Source of the DNA: Piscicola geometra
Taxonomy: Eukaryota > Annelida > Clitellata > Hirudinida > Piscicolidae
Reading direction: 5' to 3'
DNA length: 64,000 nt
Assembly: GCA_943735955.1 (NCBI GenBank)
Contig: OX030968.1
Location: 5,738,221 to 5,802,220 of the forward strand
The position numbers and the translations under genes were made by a program. Positions 63,971 through 64,000 of this stretch are shown here, piece by piece. Position 1 is the stretch's first letter. The number at the start of each line of letters is the position of its first letter. The notes below the pieces were generated by a model. It was not told the origin of the DNA. It ran no database searches and saw only the letters and a list, made by a program, of their open reading frames with translations.

Positions 63971-64000
63971 CATCATCTAATAAATAATAATAAAATAGAA

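Overview
The window is nuclear DNA from an intron-rich, ciliated metazoan, most likely an invertebrate. It carries animal-type split genes with GT-AG introns, the standard genetic code and AATAAA poly(A) signals. The genes sit among tandem repeats, many hAT DNA transposons, LINEs of the L2/CR1 type, a tRNA-derived SINE and mariner-like remnants. I cannot name the species. Five host genes are supported by protein similarity recalled from known families: SF3B3, SMYD4, MINPP1, CZIB (UPF0587) and CCDC113/CFAP263.

Layout. 1-33214: the last 22 coding exons of SF3B3 on + (904 residues; the first ~310 lie upstream of the window). Its introns hold most of the repeats, including a ~13.9 kb 19-bp minisatellite (about 2871-16765), a 17-bp array full of TACTAAC, three copies of one short hAT family, decayed DNA transposons and one copy of a second hAT family. 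33573-37655: complete SMYD4-like gene, six exons, 841 aa. 38156-39940: complete MINPP1 gene, four exons, 441 aa. 40.2-45.1 kb: a transposon cluster of mariner-like ends, a hAT-like MITE with 8-bp TSD, a SINE and the second copy of hAT family B. 45185-45664 (-): last two exons of CZIB. 45.7-59 kb: transposon-rich DNA with one intact 1,059-residue LINE ORF (51250-54429) and a hAT transposase interrupted by a LINE. 59.1-60.0 kb: AT-rich array, again with TACTAAC. 61160-62035 (-): the last three exons of CCDC113. 62.0-64.0 kb: a 24-bp repeat interrupted by a third hAT element.

The genes look like unrelated housekeeping or ciliary loci: a spliceosomal SF3b subunit, a TPR/MYND/SET protein, an inositol polyphosphate phosphatase, a small zinc protein and an axonemal coiled-coil protein. 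There is no operon logic.

The most distinctive signal is in the introns. Tandem repeats are polarised by sense strand: GT/GGT-rich runs follow donors, and CA/CCA/CCATT-rich, almost AG-free runs lead into acceptors. Several repeat units carry splice signals themselves (CTNAC, TACTAAC, GGTAAGT). This fits repeats that were seeded by, or are tolerated because of, splicing signals, but it remains an inference.
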